Positions 9,380 to 18,436 of a DNA stretch of 64,000 nt are shown in pieces. Position 1 is the first letter of the stretch, and every line of letters begins with the position of its first letter. The stretch comes from Paracoccaceae bacterium (GTDB lineage Bacteria > Pseudomonadota > Alphaproteobacteria > Rhodobacterales > Rhodobacteraceae). The notes below the pieces were generated by a model. It was not told the origin of the DNA. It made no database searches and was given only the letters and a program-made list of their open reading frames with translations. Location: positions 22,389 to 86,388 of the forward strand of contig JAHDEX010000010.1 in NCBI GenBank assembly GCA_020628545.1, in the 5' to 3' direction. Both the position numbers and the translations under genes were made by a program.

Positions 9380-10705
9380 ATGCGCCACGTCCCAATTGAT
9401 CTGCCCGACGACCCCAAACTGACAGAAAACATCACTCATTTCGCGCGCGCGCTGCGCAAGGCAGGACTCAACATCGGTTCTGGTCGCATCGCGGATGCGA
9501 TAAAGGCGGTCACCTTCGCGGGGTTCACGAACAAAGCTGACTTCTTCTGGACATTGCATGCCTGTTTTGTCTCGCGTCCCGAAGACCGGGCGGTTTTTGC
9601 GCAAATCTTCCGTCTCTACTGGCGTGACCCGCAATTTCTCGAACACATGATGACGTTTCTCACGCCGGCAGTGCGCGGTGTGCAGGAGGACCGGCGCGCG
9701 CAAGCGGCAGAACGACGGGCAGCTCAGGCGCTCCTTCCAGATGAGGGGCCGGAGACAACGGCCGCACAACCAAAGGAAGACGATGGCACGGAAATCGACA
9801 TCGACGCGCGCCAGACGACCTCTGCCGAAGAACGCCTGAAGACGCTAGATTTTGAGCAGATGACAACGGCAGAGATGGCGCAGGCGAAACGGCTCCTCGC
9901 TAGAATACAGCTGCCTGTTCCTCCGATGCCCAGCCGTCGTCTGCAAGCCTTGCCCGGCACGCGCGCGGATTGGCGTGGCACAATGCGACAAGCGATGCGC
10001 CAAGGCGGTGAAGTCGCTGAGCTGAAGACCCGAAGGCTTACGAAAAAGCCGCCTGGACTGGTTGTGCTTTGCGATATCTCTGGCTCGATGGCCGATTATT
10101 CCCGCGCCGTCCTGCATTTTGTTCATGCTGTCGCGAACCGCCCCGGACAGGGTTGGGGGGCGGTGCATGCGTTTACGTTCGGGACGCGTTTGACGAACAT
10201 CACACAGCACATGCGCACGCGGGACGTCGACGCAGCGCTGGCGATGGCGGGCGCGGAGGCCCAGGACTGGGAAGGCGGCACCCGGATCGCCTCTTGCCTG
10301 ACAACGTTCAATCGCGACTGGTCGCGTCGCGTTTTGGGGCAGGGTGCGGTGGTCTTGCTGATCACCGACGGGCTGGACCGCGACCCTGAAGGTGATCTTG
10401 CCAAGCAGATGGAGCGTCTGTCGCTGACCGCCCGTCAGGTCATTTGGCTAAACCCGCTTCTGCGGTTCGACAGTTTCGCGCCCAAGGCGCAGGGGGTTCG
10501 CGCGATGCTACCTTTTGTCGATGTTTTCCGCGCGGGGCACAACATCGCGGCTTTCGAAGGCTTGGCAGCCGCGCTCGCGGCGAGGGACAGCGGCGATAAG
10601 TCTCGGGTCATGGGGATGATGGATGCCGACAATGCGCAGGAAACGGATCGCTTGGGCTGGTCGCTGCAACATAGATTGGCGTCACTTCACAGGAGAACGC
10701 CATGA
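9380..10705 (+). CDS. coxE: VWA-domain protein CoxE
   Basis: Product of 441 residues from ATG 9380 (MRHVPIDLPDDPKLTENI). The N-terminal half is helical and shares the 'FARALRKAGLNIGSGRI' opening of the CoxE family. A Gln/Glu-rich linker covers about 90-190. The C-terminal VWA domain has a MIDAS motif in 'VVLCDISGSMADYSRAVLHF' and 'LLITDGLDRD'. CoxE works with CoxD in maturing the Mo-Cu cofactor of CO dehydrogenase. No strong ribosome site is seen before 9380; the hairpin of the repeat ends 11 bp upstream. Its TGA overlaps the next ATG (ATGA, 10702-10705). Confidence 0.85.
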   Translation: MRHVPIDLPDDPKLTENITHFARALRKAGLNIGSGRIADAIKAVTFAGFTNKADFFWTLHACFVSRPEDRAVFAQIFRLYWRDPQFLEHMMTFLTPAVRGVQEDRRAQAAERRAAQALLPDEGPETTAAQPKEDDGTEIDIDARQTTSAEERLKTLDFEQMTTAEMAQAKRLLARIQLPVPPMPSRRLQALPGTRADWRGTMRQAMRQGGEVAELKTRRLTKKPPGLVVLCDISGSMADYSRAVLHFVHAVANRPGQGWGAVHAFTFGTRLTNITQHMRTRDVDAALAMAGAEAQDWEGGTRIASCLTTFNRDWSRRVLGQGAVVLLITDGLDRDPEGDLAKQMERLSLTARQVIWLNPLLRFDSFAPKAQGVRAMLPFVDVFRAGHNIAAFEGLAAALAARDSGDKSRVMGMMDADNAQETDRLGWSLQHRLASLHRRTP

Positions 10706-11169
10706 TTTCATTCCAAAGTTACGATGCAGCCACCGTCGCAGCCCTTCGCGCAGGTGGCGCCGACGTCTATGGGCGCCCCGCCGAACGCGCCATGTCGGAC
10801 GGCAAAGGCAAACCCTGCCGTTGCTGTTTGGCGCAGGTGCCGGCAGGAGCCGAGATGCTGATTTGTGCCGCGCGACCATTCCCAGCACTTCAACCTTATG
10901 CAGAGACAGGCCCGATATTCCTGTGCGCTGCCGAATGTGACGCCTTTGACGGCGCAGGCGTGCCGCCGATCTTGCAAACCTCACCCACATATTTGCTGAA
11001 AGCGTATGACGTCGATCATCGTATCGTCTACGGCACCGGCCAAATCACGCCTGCCGCAGAAGTGTCTGACTACGCAGAGACCTTGCTGCAGATGGACGGC
11101 GTCGCGTTCGTCGATGTACGCTCGGCCACGAACAACTGCTTTCTGACCCGGATCACAGCTGCCTTATGA
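10702..11169 (+). CDS. DUF1203 family protein
   Basis: Product of 155 residues. 'KPCRCCLAQVPAGAEMLICAARPF' (about 37-60) and 'YAETGPIFLCAAECDAF' match DUF1203 (PF06718), a small family of unknown function. The CRCC cluster and two further cysteines suggest possible metal binding. It overlaps coxE by ATGA at its 5' end and the XdhC gene by ATGA at its 3' end, so it is translationally coupled inside the cox maturation block. No role in CO dehydrogenase assembly is established to my knowledge; position alone suggests one. Confidence 0.75.
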   Translation: MISFQSYDAATVAALRAGGADVYGRPAERAMSDGKGKPCRCCLAQVPAGAEMLICAARPFPALQPYAETGPIFLCAAECDAFDGAGVPPILQTSPTYLLKAYDVDHRIVYGTGQITPAAEVSDYAETLLQMDGVAFVDVRSATNNCFLTRITAAL

Positions 11170-12131
11170 CCACCCTGTCACCAACTCAGCTTGCTCTCGA
11201 ATGGCACCGCGCCGGGCGGGCTATCGCCCTGGCCTTTGTGGTGGAAACTTGGGGCAGCGCCCCGCGTCCGGCCGGGAGCATGCTGGTGATCGACGCTGAT
11301 GGCGCGATGGAAGGGTCGGTTTCGGGCGGATGTGTCGAAGGCGCGGTGATCTTGGAGGCGATTGATGCAATTGCGGATGGAGCGCCTCGTGTGTTGGACT
11401 TTGGCGTCAGCGATGATGAGGCGTTTGCGGTTGGTCTGGCCTGCGGCGGGCGGATCCGCATTCTTGTAGATCCGGTTGGTTCTGCCATGCCGATTGAGGT
11501 GCTTGAGGCGCTTGTTGCGGCGAAAGAGGCGAAAACGCCGATTGCTTATGTGGCCGATCTCGCTAGCACGGCGCGACATACCGCCGCTGTGGAAGCGTAT
11601 CCAGTACGCTTCCGGTCGGATCGCTCTGGTGTCGAGGACGATGATCGAACCTTTGTTGCGGTGCTTAATCCGCCGCTGCGGATGATCATTGTCGGAGCAG
11701 TTCACATCGCACAACACTTGGTCCCGATGGCGCGGGCCTGCGGGTACGCTCCGGTCGTCATTGATCCGCGCGGTGCATTTGGCTCGGAAGCACGGTTTCC
11801 CGGCGAAGACTTGCGTGACGATTGGCCGGATGAGGCGATTGCAGCACTTGCGCCTGACGCCCGCACTGCCGTTGTGACATTGACCCATGACCCGAAACTG
11901 GACGATCCGGCGATCATGGCCACGTTGCGGGGGCCAGCGTTCTATCTTGGTTGTCTCGGTTCGACCCGGACCCATGCAAAACGCGTTGCGCGACTGGAGG
12001 CTACGGGTTTCACGGCTGATGAAATTGCAAAAATCCACGCGCCGGTGGGCCTCAACATCGGAGGGAAATCACCGTCTGAAATTGCGTTGAGCATCATGGC
12101 CGAAGTCACTGCAACCCTGCGAGGCCTCTGA
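11166..12131 (+). CDS. XdhC/CoxF-family molybdenum cofactor chaperone
   Basis: Product of 321 residues. The N-terminal XdhC_CoxI domain shows 'ETWGSAPRPAGSMLVI' and 'GSVSGGCVEGAVI', where the cysteine of GGCVE is conserved for Moco sulfuration. The C-terminal Rossmann XdhC_C domain shows 'MIIVGAVHIAQHLVPMAR' and 'YLGCLGSTRTHAKR'. The family stabilises and delivers molybdopterin cytosine dinucleotide to hydroxylases of the xanthine oxidase type, here the coxSLM product. Coupled to the DUF1203 gene by ATGA overlap; 114 bp separate it from coxS. Confidence 0.88.
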   Translation: MTTLSPTQLALEWHRAGRAIALAFVVETWGSAPRPAGSMLVIDADGAMEGSVSGGCVEGAVILEAIDAIADGAPRVLDFGVSDDEAFAVGLACGGRIRILVDPVGSAMPIEVLEALVAAKEAKTPIAYVADLASTARHTAAVEAYPVRFRSDRSGVEDDDRTFVAVLNPPLRMIIVGAVHIAQHLVPMARACGYAPVVIDPRGAFGSEARFPGEDLRDDWPDEAIAALAPDARTAVVTLTHDPKLDDPAIMATLRGPAFYLGCLGSTRTHAKRVARLEATGFTADEIAKIHAPVGLNIGGKSPSEIALSIMAEVTATLRGL

Positions 12132-12245
12132 CGTCTTGTTGCGGCGCAGCATCACGATGATGCAACTGCAGCGTGAAATGACGGTTCTCAAGACAGGTCG
12201 GCCATGCTTAACTCTCTCCAATATTCGGTTTTTTGGGAGGAAAAC

Positions 12246-12731
12246 ATGCCGCAGGTCAAAATGACTGTGAATGGCAAATCCGTGGGAGGGGAAGTCGAAG
12301 GCCGCACGCTGCTGGTCGATTTCCTGCGCGGTGATTTACGTCTGACAGGCACCCACGTTGGGTGTGACACCAGTCAGTGCGGGGCCTGTGTGGTCCACGT
12401 CAATGGAAAAGCAGTCAAAGCCTGCACCATGTTTGCCGTTGAGGCAGACGGGGCTGACGTTGGCACAATTGAGGGGCAGGCGAATGCTGACGGCTCCCTG
12501 AACGTGATCCAGCAGGCCTTTCAGGACCATCACGGTCTGCAGTGCGGGTTCTGCACACCGGGTATGGTCATGTCGGCGGCAGCCCTGCTGAAAGACAACC
12601 CTAAGCCGTCTGAGGCTGAGGTCCGCGCATACCTTGAGGGCAATATCTGTCGCTGCACGGGCTATCATAACATCGTCAAGGCGATCATGGCGGCATCCGG
12701 TCAGGATGTAAGCGCCATCGCTGCCGAGTAA
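12246..12731 (+). CDS. coxS: CO dehydrogenase-like small [2Fe-2S] subunit
   Basis: Product of 160 residues (start [10 protein letters not shown], after GGGAGG). An N-terminal plant-type [2Fe-2S] domain has C40, C45, C48 and C60; a C-terminal helical [2Fe-2S] domain has C100, C103, C135 and C137 (CGFC and CRC). This is the complete eight-cysteine set that passes electrons from the molybdenum site to FAD. The gene order S-L-M is that of form II (BMS) clusters rather than the M-S-L of form I. Confidence 0.93.
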   Translation: MPQVKMTVNGKSVGGEVEGRTLLVDFLRGDLRLTGTHVGCDTSQCGACVVHVNGKAVKACTMFAVEADGADVGTIEGQANADGSLNVIQQAFQDHHGLQCGFCTPGMVMSAAALLKDNPKPSEAEVRAYLEGNICRCTGYHNIVKAIMAASGQDVSAIAAE

Positions 12732-12734
12732 GCG

Positions 12735-12785
12735 AATTTTCTAGAAAATTTGGGCCAATTCTTCGCAGAGGAATTGTTTGCCCAA
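12735..12785 (+). promoter_or_regulatory. coxS-coxL intergenic palindrome and hairpin
   Basis: AATTTTCTAGAAAATT at 12735-12750 is a perfect 16-base palindrome. Overlapping it, TTGGGC+CAATTC (12750-12761) pairs with GAATTG (12771-12776) and GCCCAA (12780-12785), giving a 12-bp stem with a TTT bulge and a nine-base loop. The coxL Shine-Dalgarno AGGGAGG begins two bases later. It may set the coxS:coxL ratio by mRNA stabilisation or by affecting ribosome access. Confidence 0.55.
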
Positions 12786-12798
12786 CAGGGAGGATACC

Positions 12799-15168
12799 AT
12801 GCCAAAGGATTCTGGCGTTATTGGCGCAAGTGACAAGCGCCGCGAAGATGTCCGGTTCTTGACCGGACGCGGACAATATACAGACGACATTCAAATCGCC
12901 GGGCAGGCTTATGCCGCCTTCGCCCGTTCAGACGTGGCGCACGGGGAGATCGTCTCAATCGACGCGAATGCGGCCAAGGCGATGCCGGGCGTGCTTGAAG
13001 TGTTCACAGGTGAGGACTTCGCGGAGGTCGGCGGCAATCCCGCGGGCTGGCTGATCAACAGCCGCGATGGTGAACCGATGAAGGAACCCAAGCGTCCGGT
13101 TTTGGCGCACGGCAAAGTGCGCCATGTGGGCGACGCTTATGCTGCAGTGATTGCGGAGACGCCGGAACAGGCGCGTGATGCGGTTGAGGCGCTGAACGCC
13201 GAGATCAAGGAACTGCCAGCCGTCGTTGACATGAAAGCGGCGCTTGATGGGGGTCCGCTTGTCCATGATGAGATCGAAACAAACCAGTGTTTCGACTGGG
13301 GTTGGATCGAAGACAACCGGGCTGCAACGGATGAGGCGATCAAAAACGCCCATCACGTGACGACGTTGGAGCTGGTCAATAACCGGCTCGTGCCGAACGC
13401 GATGGAGCCACGGGCCTCGACGGGCATCTACGACCCCGGCACGGATGAGTATAAGCTTTACACCACATCCCAGAACCCGCACCTGACACGTCTGCTGATC
13501 TGCGCGTTCGTGATGGGCATCCCGGAAAACAAGTTGACCGTGATCGCACCTGATGTGGGTGGTGGTTTCGGCTCGAAGATCTATCACTACGGCGAAGAAG
13601 CATTGGTATTGGCCGCGGCCAAGAAAGTCGGTCGCCCGGTGCGTTGGACGGCAAGCCGTTCTGAGGCTTTCCTGACCGACGCACATGGGCGCGACCATGT
13701 CACGAAGATCGAATTGGCTGTCGATGCCGAGGGGAACTTCCAGGCCTTCCGTACAGAGACCTACGCAAACGTTGGCGCGTATCTCTCGAACTTCTCGACC
13801 GCGACACCGACCTTCCTGCACGGCACGCTGATGGCGGGCAATTACACGGTGCCGAACGTTTATGTGAACGTGAAAGCGGTCTTCACCAACACAGCACCTG
13901 TTGACGCCTATCGTGGCGCAGGGCGGCCTGAGGCGACTTACTCGCTCGAACGGGTGATCGACAAATGCGCGCGTGAAATGGGGATGGACCCCGTTGAGAT
14001 GCGCCGGAAGAACTTCATCAAGCCAGATCAATATCCATATGCGGGTGCTGCAGGGTTGGAGTACGATACAGGCAACTACGATGCGCTGATGGACAAGATG
14101 GAAGAGCTTGCAGACTTTGCGGGCTTTGAAGCGCGCCGCAAAGCGTCAGAGGCCAAGGGCCTGCTGCGCGGGCGTGGCGTGAATGCCTATATCGAAGCTT
14201 GTGGGATCGCACCTTCGAACCTTGTCGGCATTCTTGGGTCGCGCGTCGGGCTTTATGATGCCGCAACGGTGCGCGTGAATGCCACTGGTACGCTGTCTGT
14301 CATGGTTGGCGCACACAGCCACGGACAGGGGCATGAGACCGTGTTCCCGCAAGTGGTCGCGGATATGCTCGGCATCGACGCAGGCTCCATCGACATTGTC
14401 CATGGCGATACGTCGAAGATTCCATTTGGCATGGGGTCCTACGGATCGCGATCGCTTGCGGTTTGCGGCTCCGCTGTGGTCCGAGCAACTGAGAAGATCA
14501 TCGCAAAAGCGCGGAAAATCGCAGCCCATATGCTGGAAGCCGCAGAGGGCGATGTGACCTTTGAGGATGGCAACTTTACGGTTGCAGGCACGGATAAGTC
14601 CGTCAGCTTCGGCGAAGTGGCGTTTAAGGCCTACGTACCGCACAACTTCCCGCTCGAAGACATCGAGCCCGGGTTGGAAGAGACCGCCTTCTACGATCCG
14701 GCAAACTTCACCTATCCGTCAGGGGCTTACACCTGCGAAGTTGAAGTGGACCCGGAAACCGGAAAAGTCACCATCGACAGCTTCACCGCTGTTGATGATT
14801 TTGGCAACGTGATGAACCCCATGGTCGTTTCCGGTCAGGTTCACGGCGGGCTCGGTCAGGGTATCGGTCAGGCCATGCTGGAAAACACGATCTACGATGA
14901 AAACGGCCAGCTGAACTCGGCCTCCTACATGGACTACACCATGCCGCGCGCGGATGATCTGCCATTCTACACGGTCGACCATTCATGCGTCACACCCTGC
15001 ACACACAACCCACTGGGCGTGAAAGGTTGCGGGGAGGCTGGGGCAATTGGGTCACCACCGACAATCGTGAACGCGGTCATCGACGCGCTGCAATCGGGCG
15101 GCAAGGACGTCACCCATATCGATATGCCCCTGACGCCTGCGCGCGTCTGGTCGGCAATGAACAGCTAA
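12799..15168 (+). CDS. coxL: CO dehydrogenase-like large molybdenum subunit, form II
   Basis: Product of 789 residues. The active-site loop is AYRGAGR (residues 370-376), the signature of form II (BMS) enzymes; form I enzymes proven to oxidise CO carry AYRCSFR with the Cu-binding cysteine. Other xanthine-oxidase-family motifs are '[18 protein letters not shown]', '[16 protein letters not shown]' for MCD binding and '[18 protein letters not shown]' with the glutamate proposed as general base. Whether form II enzymes oxidise CO in vivo is debated; another aldehyde or heterocycle substrate is possible. Start chosen at MPKDSGVIG, with AGGGAGG upstream. Confidence 0.9.
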   Translation: MPKDSGVIGASDKRREDVRFLTGRGQYTDDIQIAGQAYAAFARSDVAHGEIVSIDANAAKAMPGVLEVFTGEDFAEVGGNPAGWLINSRDGEPMKEPKRPVLAHGKVRHVGDAYAAVIAETPEQARDAVEALNAEIKELPAVVDMKAALDGGPLVHDEIETNQCFDWGWIEDNRAATDEAIKNAHHVTTLELVNNRLVPNAMEPRASTGIYDPGTDEYKLYTTSQNPHLTRLLICAFVMGIPENKLTVIAPDVGGGFGSKIYHYGEEALVLAAAKKVGRPVRWTASRSEAFLTDAHGRDHVTKIELAVDAEGNFQAFRTETYANVGAYLSNFSTATPTFLHGTLMAGNYTVPNVYVNVKAVFTNTAPVDAYRGAGRPEATYSLERVIDKCAREMGMDPVEMRRKNFIKPDQYPYAGAAGLEYDTGNYDALMDKMEELADFAGFEARRKASEAKGLLRGRGVNAYIEACGIAPSNLVGILGSRVGLYDAATVRVNATGTLSVMVGAHSHGQGHETVFPQVVADMLGIDAGSIDIVHGDTSKIPFGMGSYGSRSLAVCGSAVVRATEKIIAKARKIAAHMLEAAEGDVTFEDGNFTVAGTDKSVSFGEVAFKAYVPHNFPLEDIEPGLEETAFYDPANFTYPSGAYTCEVEVDPETGKVTIDSFTAVDDFGNVMNPMVVSGQVHGGLGQGIGQAMLENTIYDENGQLNSASYMDYTMPRADDLPFYTVDHSCVTPCTHNPLGVKGCGEAGAIGSPPTIVNAVIDALQSGGKDVTHIDMPLTPARVWSAMNS

Positions 15169-15181
15169 GGAGGGCTGAAAC

Positions 15182-15973
15182 ATGTATGCATTTGATATTG
15201 AACGGCCTTCGACCATCGCAGATGCGGTTTCCGCACTGAAAGCGGAAGATTCGCAGGCGTTGGGGGGCGGCCAAACGCTGATCCCAACGCTGAAGCAGCG
15301 GCTAGCAATGCCCTCGGCGTTGGTGAGCCTTGGTGGCATCGGAGAGATGCAGGGTGTCTGCATGTCGGACGACGGCGCGGTCTGCGTGGGCGGTGCAACA
15401 ACACACGCAACGGTCGCTTCTGAGACAGCCAACAGCTATTCAGGGCTTTCGGGTCTGGCGAGCCATATCGGTGACCCTGCAGTCCGTAATCGAGGCACAA
15501 TCGGCGGATCATTGGCCAACAATGACCCGTCAGCCTGCTATCCAGCTGCGGTTTTGGGGTCTGGCGCAGAGATTATCACGAATGCGCGCAGCATTGCGGC
15601 TGACGATTTCTTTGAAGGCATGTTCGCAACGGCGCTGGATGAGGGTGAGATCATCACCGAAGTGCGCTTCCCGGTGCCTGAAAAGGCGAACTATCAGAAG
15701 TTCGTCCAGCCGGCGTCGCGCTTCGCGCTTGTTGGCGTGTTTGTCGCCAAATACGCGGACGGCGTGCGCGTTGCCGTCACTGGCGCGTCGGAAGACGGTG
15801 TCTTCCGGTGGTCCGAGGCGGAGACCGCGTTGTCTTCTGACTTCTCTGCCAGCGCCATCAATGGGCTGACCGTGAGCGCGGATGGCATGATCGGAGACTT
15901 ACACGGCACGTCCGAGTATCGCGCACATCTGGTCAAGGTGATGACGGGTCGCGCGGTTGCCGCCGCAAGCTAA
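15182..15973 (+). CDS. coxM: CO dehydrogenase-like medium FAD subunit
   Basis: Product of 263 residues. FAD-binding PCMH fold with 'ALGGGQTLIPTLKQRLA' (about 26-42) and 'GDPAVRNRGTIGGSLANND' (about 98-116), then the CO_deh_flav_C domain. It takes electrons from the [2Fe-2S] clusters of CoxS and passes them to the respiratory chain. RBS AAGGAGG; the gene starts 13 bp after coxL. Last gene of the cluster, ended by the terminator at 15981. Confidence 0.93.
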   Translation: MYAFDIERPSTIADAVSALKAEDSQALGGGQTLIPTLKQRLAMPSALVSLGGIGEMQGVCMSDDGAVCVGGATTHATVASETANSYSGLSGLASHIGDPAVRNRGTIGGSLANNDPSACYPAAVLGSGAEIITNARSIAADDFFEGMFATALDEGEIITEVRFPVPEKANYQKFVQPASRFALVGVFVAKYADGVRVAVTGASEDGVFRWSEAETALSSDFSASAINGLTVSADGMIGDLHGTSEYRAHLVKVMTGRAVAAAS

Positions 15974-15980
15974 ATGAAAA

Positions 15981-16004
15981 GCCCCGGATAGAGATGTCCG
16001 GGGC
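15981..16004. terminator. Terminator after coxM
   Basis: GCCCCGGA (15981-15988) pairs exactly with TCCGGGGC (15997-16004), loop TAGAGATG, followed by TTCTTC and preceded by AAAA. It lies between convergent coxM and infC and may serve both. Confidence 0.85.
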
Positions 16005-16032
16005 TTCTTCAAAACTCGACCAGTAGCAGGCT

Positions 16033-16578
16033 TTACTTCGGCAGCGGTCCAATCAACATGACCATTTGTCGACCTTCCATTTTCGGGAAGTTCTCAACCT
16101 TGCCGTGCTCTTTGGTGTCTTCAGCCACGCGTTCCAGCAAATCACGGCCCAACTCCTGGTGGGCCATTTCGCGACCACGGAAGCGTAGGGTGACCTTCAC
16201 CTTGTCGCCGTTCTCCAAGAACTTGTAGACGTTGCGCATCTTTACATCATAGTCGTGGTGGTCCGTGTTAGGACGGAACTTCACTTCTTTGATTTCGATG
16301 GTCTTCTGCTTCTTACGGGCCTCAGCTTCTTTCTTCTGGGTCTCGTACTTGAACTTGCCATAGTCCATGATTTTGCAGACGGGCGGGTTCGCGTTGGGCG
16401 AGATTTCAACCAGATCGAGGCCAGCTTCTTCAGCCATCATCAATGCACGCTCTGGTTTCACGACCCCAACGTTTTCACCTTCTGCGCCGATCAAGCGGAT
16501 CTCGGGCGCGCGAATGCGTTCGTTTGTGCGGGGGCCAGTATCGCGCTGTGGTGGCGCGTTGTGGGGTCTGCGTCCTAT
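16033..16578 (-). CDS. infC: Translation initiation factor IF-3 (ATA start codon)
   Basis: Product of 181 residues. IF-3 binds the 30S subunit and proofreads initiator tRNA and start codon. The conserved N-terminal stretch [20 protein letters not shown] is encoded upstream of every in-frame ATG/GTG/TTG, and the only upstream boundary is a TGA five codons before it. The first usable codon is ATA at 16578, preceded by AAGGA with eight bases of spacing. Rare start codons (AUU in E. coli) let IF-3 repress its own mRNA, and ATA would serve the same purpose. A TTG at 16494 would remove 28 conserved residues and is unlikely. The C-terminal domain ends [15 protein letters not shown] as usual. Confidence 0.93.
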   Translation of the reverse strand: MGRRPHNAPPQRDTGPRTNERIRAPEIRLIGAEGENVGVVKPERALMMAEEAGLDLVEISPNANPPVCKIMDYGKFKYETQKKEAEARKKQKTIEIKEVKFRPNTDHHDYDVKMRNVYKFLENGDKVKVTLRFRGREMAHQELGRDLLERVAEDTKEHGKVENFPKMEGRQMVMLIGPLPK

Positions 16579-16771
16579 GGTCTTTGTCCTTCAGTCGTTT
16601 GTAACAGGTGTGCGCAAGGTAATGGTGCTTGCCGTCGGCATCAAGCCGCAAAGAGGGGCGACGAGAGGCGAAATTCCCCTCGTTGAGCGGTTCACCTTTG
16701 CTACAATCTTTGCGATAGAAGCGCCAATCCCGTTTGGGGACCGGATTAGAACGCGTGAAAGGAACAACACC

Positions 16772-17851
16772 ATGCGTGGAACCATTATTATCATCATCTT
16801 GGCCGTGCTCGGCTTCTTTGGATACCAGTGGGCGGTGAACGGCAACACACCGGCCAAAACCATGAGCGATGTGACCGGTGCGGCGAGCGACACAGCCGAA
16901 ACCGCCGCTGATGCGGCAGGTGACGCTGTGGATGCAACGACCGAAGCTGCTGGTGAAGCCGCTGCGGCTACGACGGAAGCTGTTGAAGGTGCTGCTGAAA
17001 GCGCTGCAGAAGCTGTTGATGACGCCGTTGAGGCGACCACGGAAGCCGCTGAAGATGGAGCGGCAGCTGTCGCAGATGCAGTAAGTGACGCAGCTGACAC
17101 TGCAACAGAAGCCGCAAGTGACGCCGCGGATACTGCAGCCGAAGCGACTGACGATGCCGCGCAAGCCGTCGAAGGTGCGGTCGATGACGCGACCGAGGCC
17201 ACCGAGGGCGCCGCCGACGCCGCGACAGAAGCAGTCGACGATGCAGTTGCCGCAACGGAGGAAGCCGCCGACGCGGCAGCAACCGAAGCGACTGAGGCTG
17301 TTGAAGACGCGACCGCCGCAACAGAAGAAGCGGCGGGGGCTGCGACAGACGCAATTGAGGATACGGCCGCAGCGACAGAAGAGGCGGCCGACGCCGCGGC
17401 GGCAGAAGCCACAGAAGCTGCGGAAGATGCAGCCGCTGCTACGGAAGAGGCAGCGGACGCTGCAGCGACCGAAGCGGCAGAGGCTGTCGAAGATGCGACC
17501 GCCGCAACAGAAGAGGCCGCAGACGCCGCAACAACAGAAGCCACGGAAGCTGTAGAAGATGCAGCTGCTGCTACGGACGATACTGCTAACGCTGCGACAA
17601 CCGAAGCCGCCGAAGCGACAGAGGACGCAGCCGCTGCAACTGAAGAGGCAGCAGACGCAGCCGCCACATCGCCAGCCGAGCTTCTGACTGTTGATGGTTT
17701 CGACTTTGATCGCGTGCAGGAGATGATCGACGGATCAGACCTGGGTGCGCTGGAGAAAACGACACTGACAACTGGCCTGACAGCAGTGAAGGATAACCCT
17801 GAACTACTCGAAGGTGTCCTTGATCAGATCCGGGAAGCGATGGGCCTCTAA
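16772..17851 (+). CDS. Ala-rich 22-residue-repeat membrane-anchored protein
   Basis: Product of 359 residues. One N-terminal membrane helix (about 4-17, GTIIIIILAVLGFFG), then about 270 residues composed almost only of Ala, Glu, Thr, Asp and Val, then a 55-residue globular C-terminal part ('VDGFDFDRVQEMIDGSDLGA' to the end). Residues 160-300 repeat a 22-residue unit (AATEEAADAAATEATEAVED plus two residues), two 11-mers as in LEA group 3 or apolipoprotein helices. The long rod probably lies in the periplasm. Start at 16772 follows AAAGGAAC. Function unknown; a stress-protective or envelope-spacer role is a guess. Confidence 0.8.
   Translation: MRGTIIIIILAVLGFFGYQWAVNGNTPAKTMSDVTGAASDTAETAADAAGDAVDATTEAAGEAAAATTEAVEGAAESAAEAVDDAVEATTEAAEDGAAAVADAVSDAADTATEAASDAADTAAEATDDAAQAVEGAVDDATEATEGAADAATEAVDDAVAATEEAADAAATEATEAVEDATAATEEAAGAATDAIEDTAAATEEAADAAAAEATEAAEDAAAATEEAADAAATEAAEAVEDATAATEEAADAATTEATEAVEDAAAATDDTANAATTEAAEATEDAAAATEEAADAAATSPAELLTVDGFDFDRVQEMIDGSDLGALEKTTLTTGLTAVKDNPELLEGVLDQIREAMGL
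17249..17670 (+). repeat. 66-bp tandem coding repeat
   Basis: Six to seven units encoding the 22-residue AATEEAAD... motif. The second unit is short by four codons (18 residues) and the last is truncated at SPAELL. Codon-level variation between units shows they are not recent duplications. Confidence 0.8.
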
Positions 17852-17872
17852 GACCCATCACAAATGATGAGA

Positions 17873-17900
17873 AGGGCCGCGCTGTCAGAGGCGCGGCCCT
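17873..17900. terminator. Terminator shared by convergent genes
   Basis: AGGGCCGCGC (17873-17882) pairs perfectly with GCGCGGCCCT (17891-17900) over an eight-base loop, then TTT on the plus strand. The last codons of the minus-strand P-loop gene (stop at 17885) run through the hairpin. Confidence 0.8.
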
Positions 17901-18436
17901 TTATCGTTGGCGACATGGTGTATGACGGAAGCGAGCCGTTCGTTCACCGGCACGCGCGGCAGCACCCTCCATCTGATATTCAGCTGCGTGAGCGCGGCAA
18001 TGATGCGGTCATACTCAGCCACAGCGTCGGTGAAAGGTTGGCGCCGCGCCTCGTCATTTTGAAAAAGCTCTTCCCAAGGCTCCGCGACTAAGACCTCTGA
18101 ATAAGGAAAGTCGGTAGGGAGGATATCTGCCAGTAGGTGACCTCCCGCGTGTTGAAGCGCCACTGCGGCGTCAAGCAACCCGCGGTCGAAATAGACGGCC
18201 TCTTCGATCTGTGAGACATCAGCCAGATCCTGCAACGCCATCGCTTTCGCCCGCATCGCGAACGCGACTGGATTTTCCCAAGGCAGGGCACCGGTTGGCG
18301 TGAGTTTTTCGGCTTCCACGATCCTTCGACCGGGTTCGGAAACAACAATGCGACCCGTAGCACGGATCGCATCTAAGAGTGTTGATTTCCCAGCTGACGA
18401 ACAGCCGGTGATCAAAATGCGGGGTTTACCCGACAA
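17885..18436 (-). CDS. P-loop ATPase/kinase, AAA_28 type
   Basis: Product of 183 residues. Walker A GCSSAGKST at residues 11-19; 'VYFDRGLLDAAVAL' resembles the D-R-x-L lid-region motif of nucleoside/nicotinamide kinases grouped as AAA_28 (PF13521). Single-domain cytoplasmic kinase or phosphotransferase of unknown substrate. Its start overlaps the 3' end of the ferredoxin-NADP reductase gene by 11 bp, so it is translationally coupled at the end of the sulfur operon. Confidence 0.75.
   Translation of the reverse strand: MSGKPRILITGCSSAGKSTLLDAIRATGRIVVSEPGRRIVEAEKLTPTGALPWENPVAFAMRAKAMALQDLADVSQIEEAVYFDRGLLDAAVALQHAGGHLLADILPTDFPYSEVLVAEPWEELFQNDEARRQPFTDAVAEYDRIIAALTQLNIRWRVLPRVPVNERLASVIHHVANDKGPRL

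Noticed and set aside
16367..16771. N-terminal extension of the Ala-rich repeat protein
   Set aside because: It is antisense to infC, and the signal-anchor sequence begins at 16772 after a ribosome site.
16591..17667. 358-codon Ala/Ser-rich open frame opposite the repeat protein
   Set aside because: It is the reverse-complement shadow of the GC-rich alanine codons and has no ribosome site or domain.
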